A model generated the notes under the pieces. It searched no databases and had not been told where the DNA came from. It saw nothing but the letters and a program-made list of their open reading frames with translations. This document shows, piece by piece, positions 12,482 through 12,568 of a DNA stretch of 12,568 nucleotides; position 1 is the stretch's first letter, and each line of letters begins with the position of its first letter. Source of the DNA: Rhodospira sp. Its GTDB lineage: Bacteria > Pseudomonadota > Alphaproteobacteria > Rhodospirillales > Rhodospirillaceae. The stretch spans positions 1 to 12,568 of the forward strand of contig JANQGN010000271.1 of NCBI GenBank assembly GCA_028277295.1, in the 5' to 3' direction. The translations under genes and the position numbers were made by a program.

Positions 12482-12568
12482 CTATGAAATGACCCTTTTG
12501 ATCCAAGGTTGCAGGCACAGGGTTTGAAGGCGATTGGTTTCGTCGACGACGGCGTTCCAGGCATCGCA
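12482..12568 (-). CDS. C-terminal end of an unrecognised gene (5' part outside window)
   Basis: The minus frame entering at the right edge reads CDAWNAVVDETNRLQTLC and so on to WIKRVIS then TAG at 12484-12482, 28 codons. The composition (charged, helical, DETNRLQ) is protein-like, and a strong terminator begins 36 bp after the stop, which together support a real gene end. The other two minus frames run through the terminator into the repeats with low-complexity products. Too short for a family call; by place it may belong to a replication or early-gene block. Confidence 0.5.
   Translation of the reverse strand, partial: CDAWNAVVDETNRLQTLCLQPWIKRVIS

Noticed and set aside
12255..12518. Short minus-strand open frames through the repeat cluster (for example 12215-12418 and 12255-12518)
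   Set aside because: They run through the terminator and repeats, the repeats give low-complexity Gly/Leu/Pro products, and no start has an SD. One stretch (EYKFEHLAIVREPKW) is more protein-like, so a small gene is not fully excluded.
1..12568. Defence system, toxin-antitoxin, tRNA, integrase or insertion sequence
   Set aside because: None of the supported genes fits such families and no inverted-repeat-bounded element or tRNA cloverleaf was seen; the content is structural phage genes plus recombination and possible origin sequences.

Overview
The window is a GC-rich segment of a tailed-phage genome, most simply a prophage in a GC-rich proteobacterium. The host class is not determined. All recognisable genes lie on the minus strand and read right to left, tightly packed, with ATGA or TGATG stop/start overlaps or good Shine-Dalgarno (SD) sites deciding most starts.

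From the right edge leftward: the last 28 codons of an unrecognised gene (12482-12568) are followed by an intrinsic terminator (12420-12446). Next comes about 580 bp without a convincing gene. It carries 13 copies of a 9-bp repeat (GGCAAGGGT, both orientations) around a perfect DnaA box and an A/T tract, which looks like a replication origin. Then come a RusA-type Holliday junction resolvase (11400-11897) and a DUF6362-like helix-turn-helix protein (10891-11403), ending at a second terminator (10791-10821). A lambda gpZ-like minor tail protein stands alone at 10217-10765. An AT-richer spacer (9964-10216) with phased 10-bp repeats separates it from the packaging operon.

The main operon encodes a lambda-type DNA packaging and head module: small terminase (Nu1-like), large terminase (gpA-like), portal (gpB-like), gpW-like connector, ClpP-type head protease with a nested in-frame scaffold start, decoration protein (gpD), major capsid protein (gpE), a small unknown protein, an FII-like head-tail joining protein and an unrecognised 246-residue protein. 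It then passes directly into a P2-type contractile-tail baseplate module: gpV spike, a 62-residue unknown protein, gpW/gp25 wedge protein and gpJ, which runs off the left edge. The phage is therefore a mosaic myovirus with a lambda-like capsid and a P2-like tail.

Together the genes package DNA (terminase), assemble and mature the head (portal, protease/scaffold, D, E), join head to tail (W, FII) and begin the baseplate (V, W, J). The right-hand part belongs to the replication/recombination end of the phage. I saw no defence system, CRISPR array, tRNA or insertion sequence. The most novel-looking items are the iteron/DnaA-box region, the phased repeats upstream of the terminase genes, and the displaced gpZ and gpW genes.
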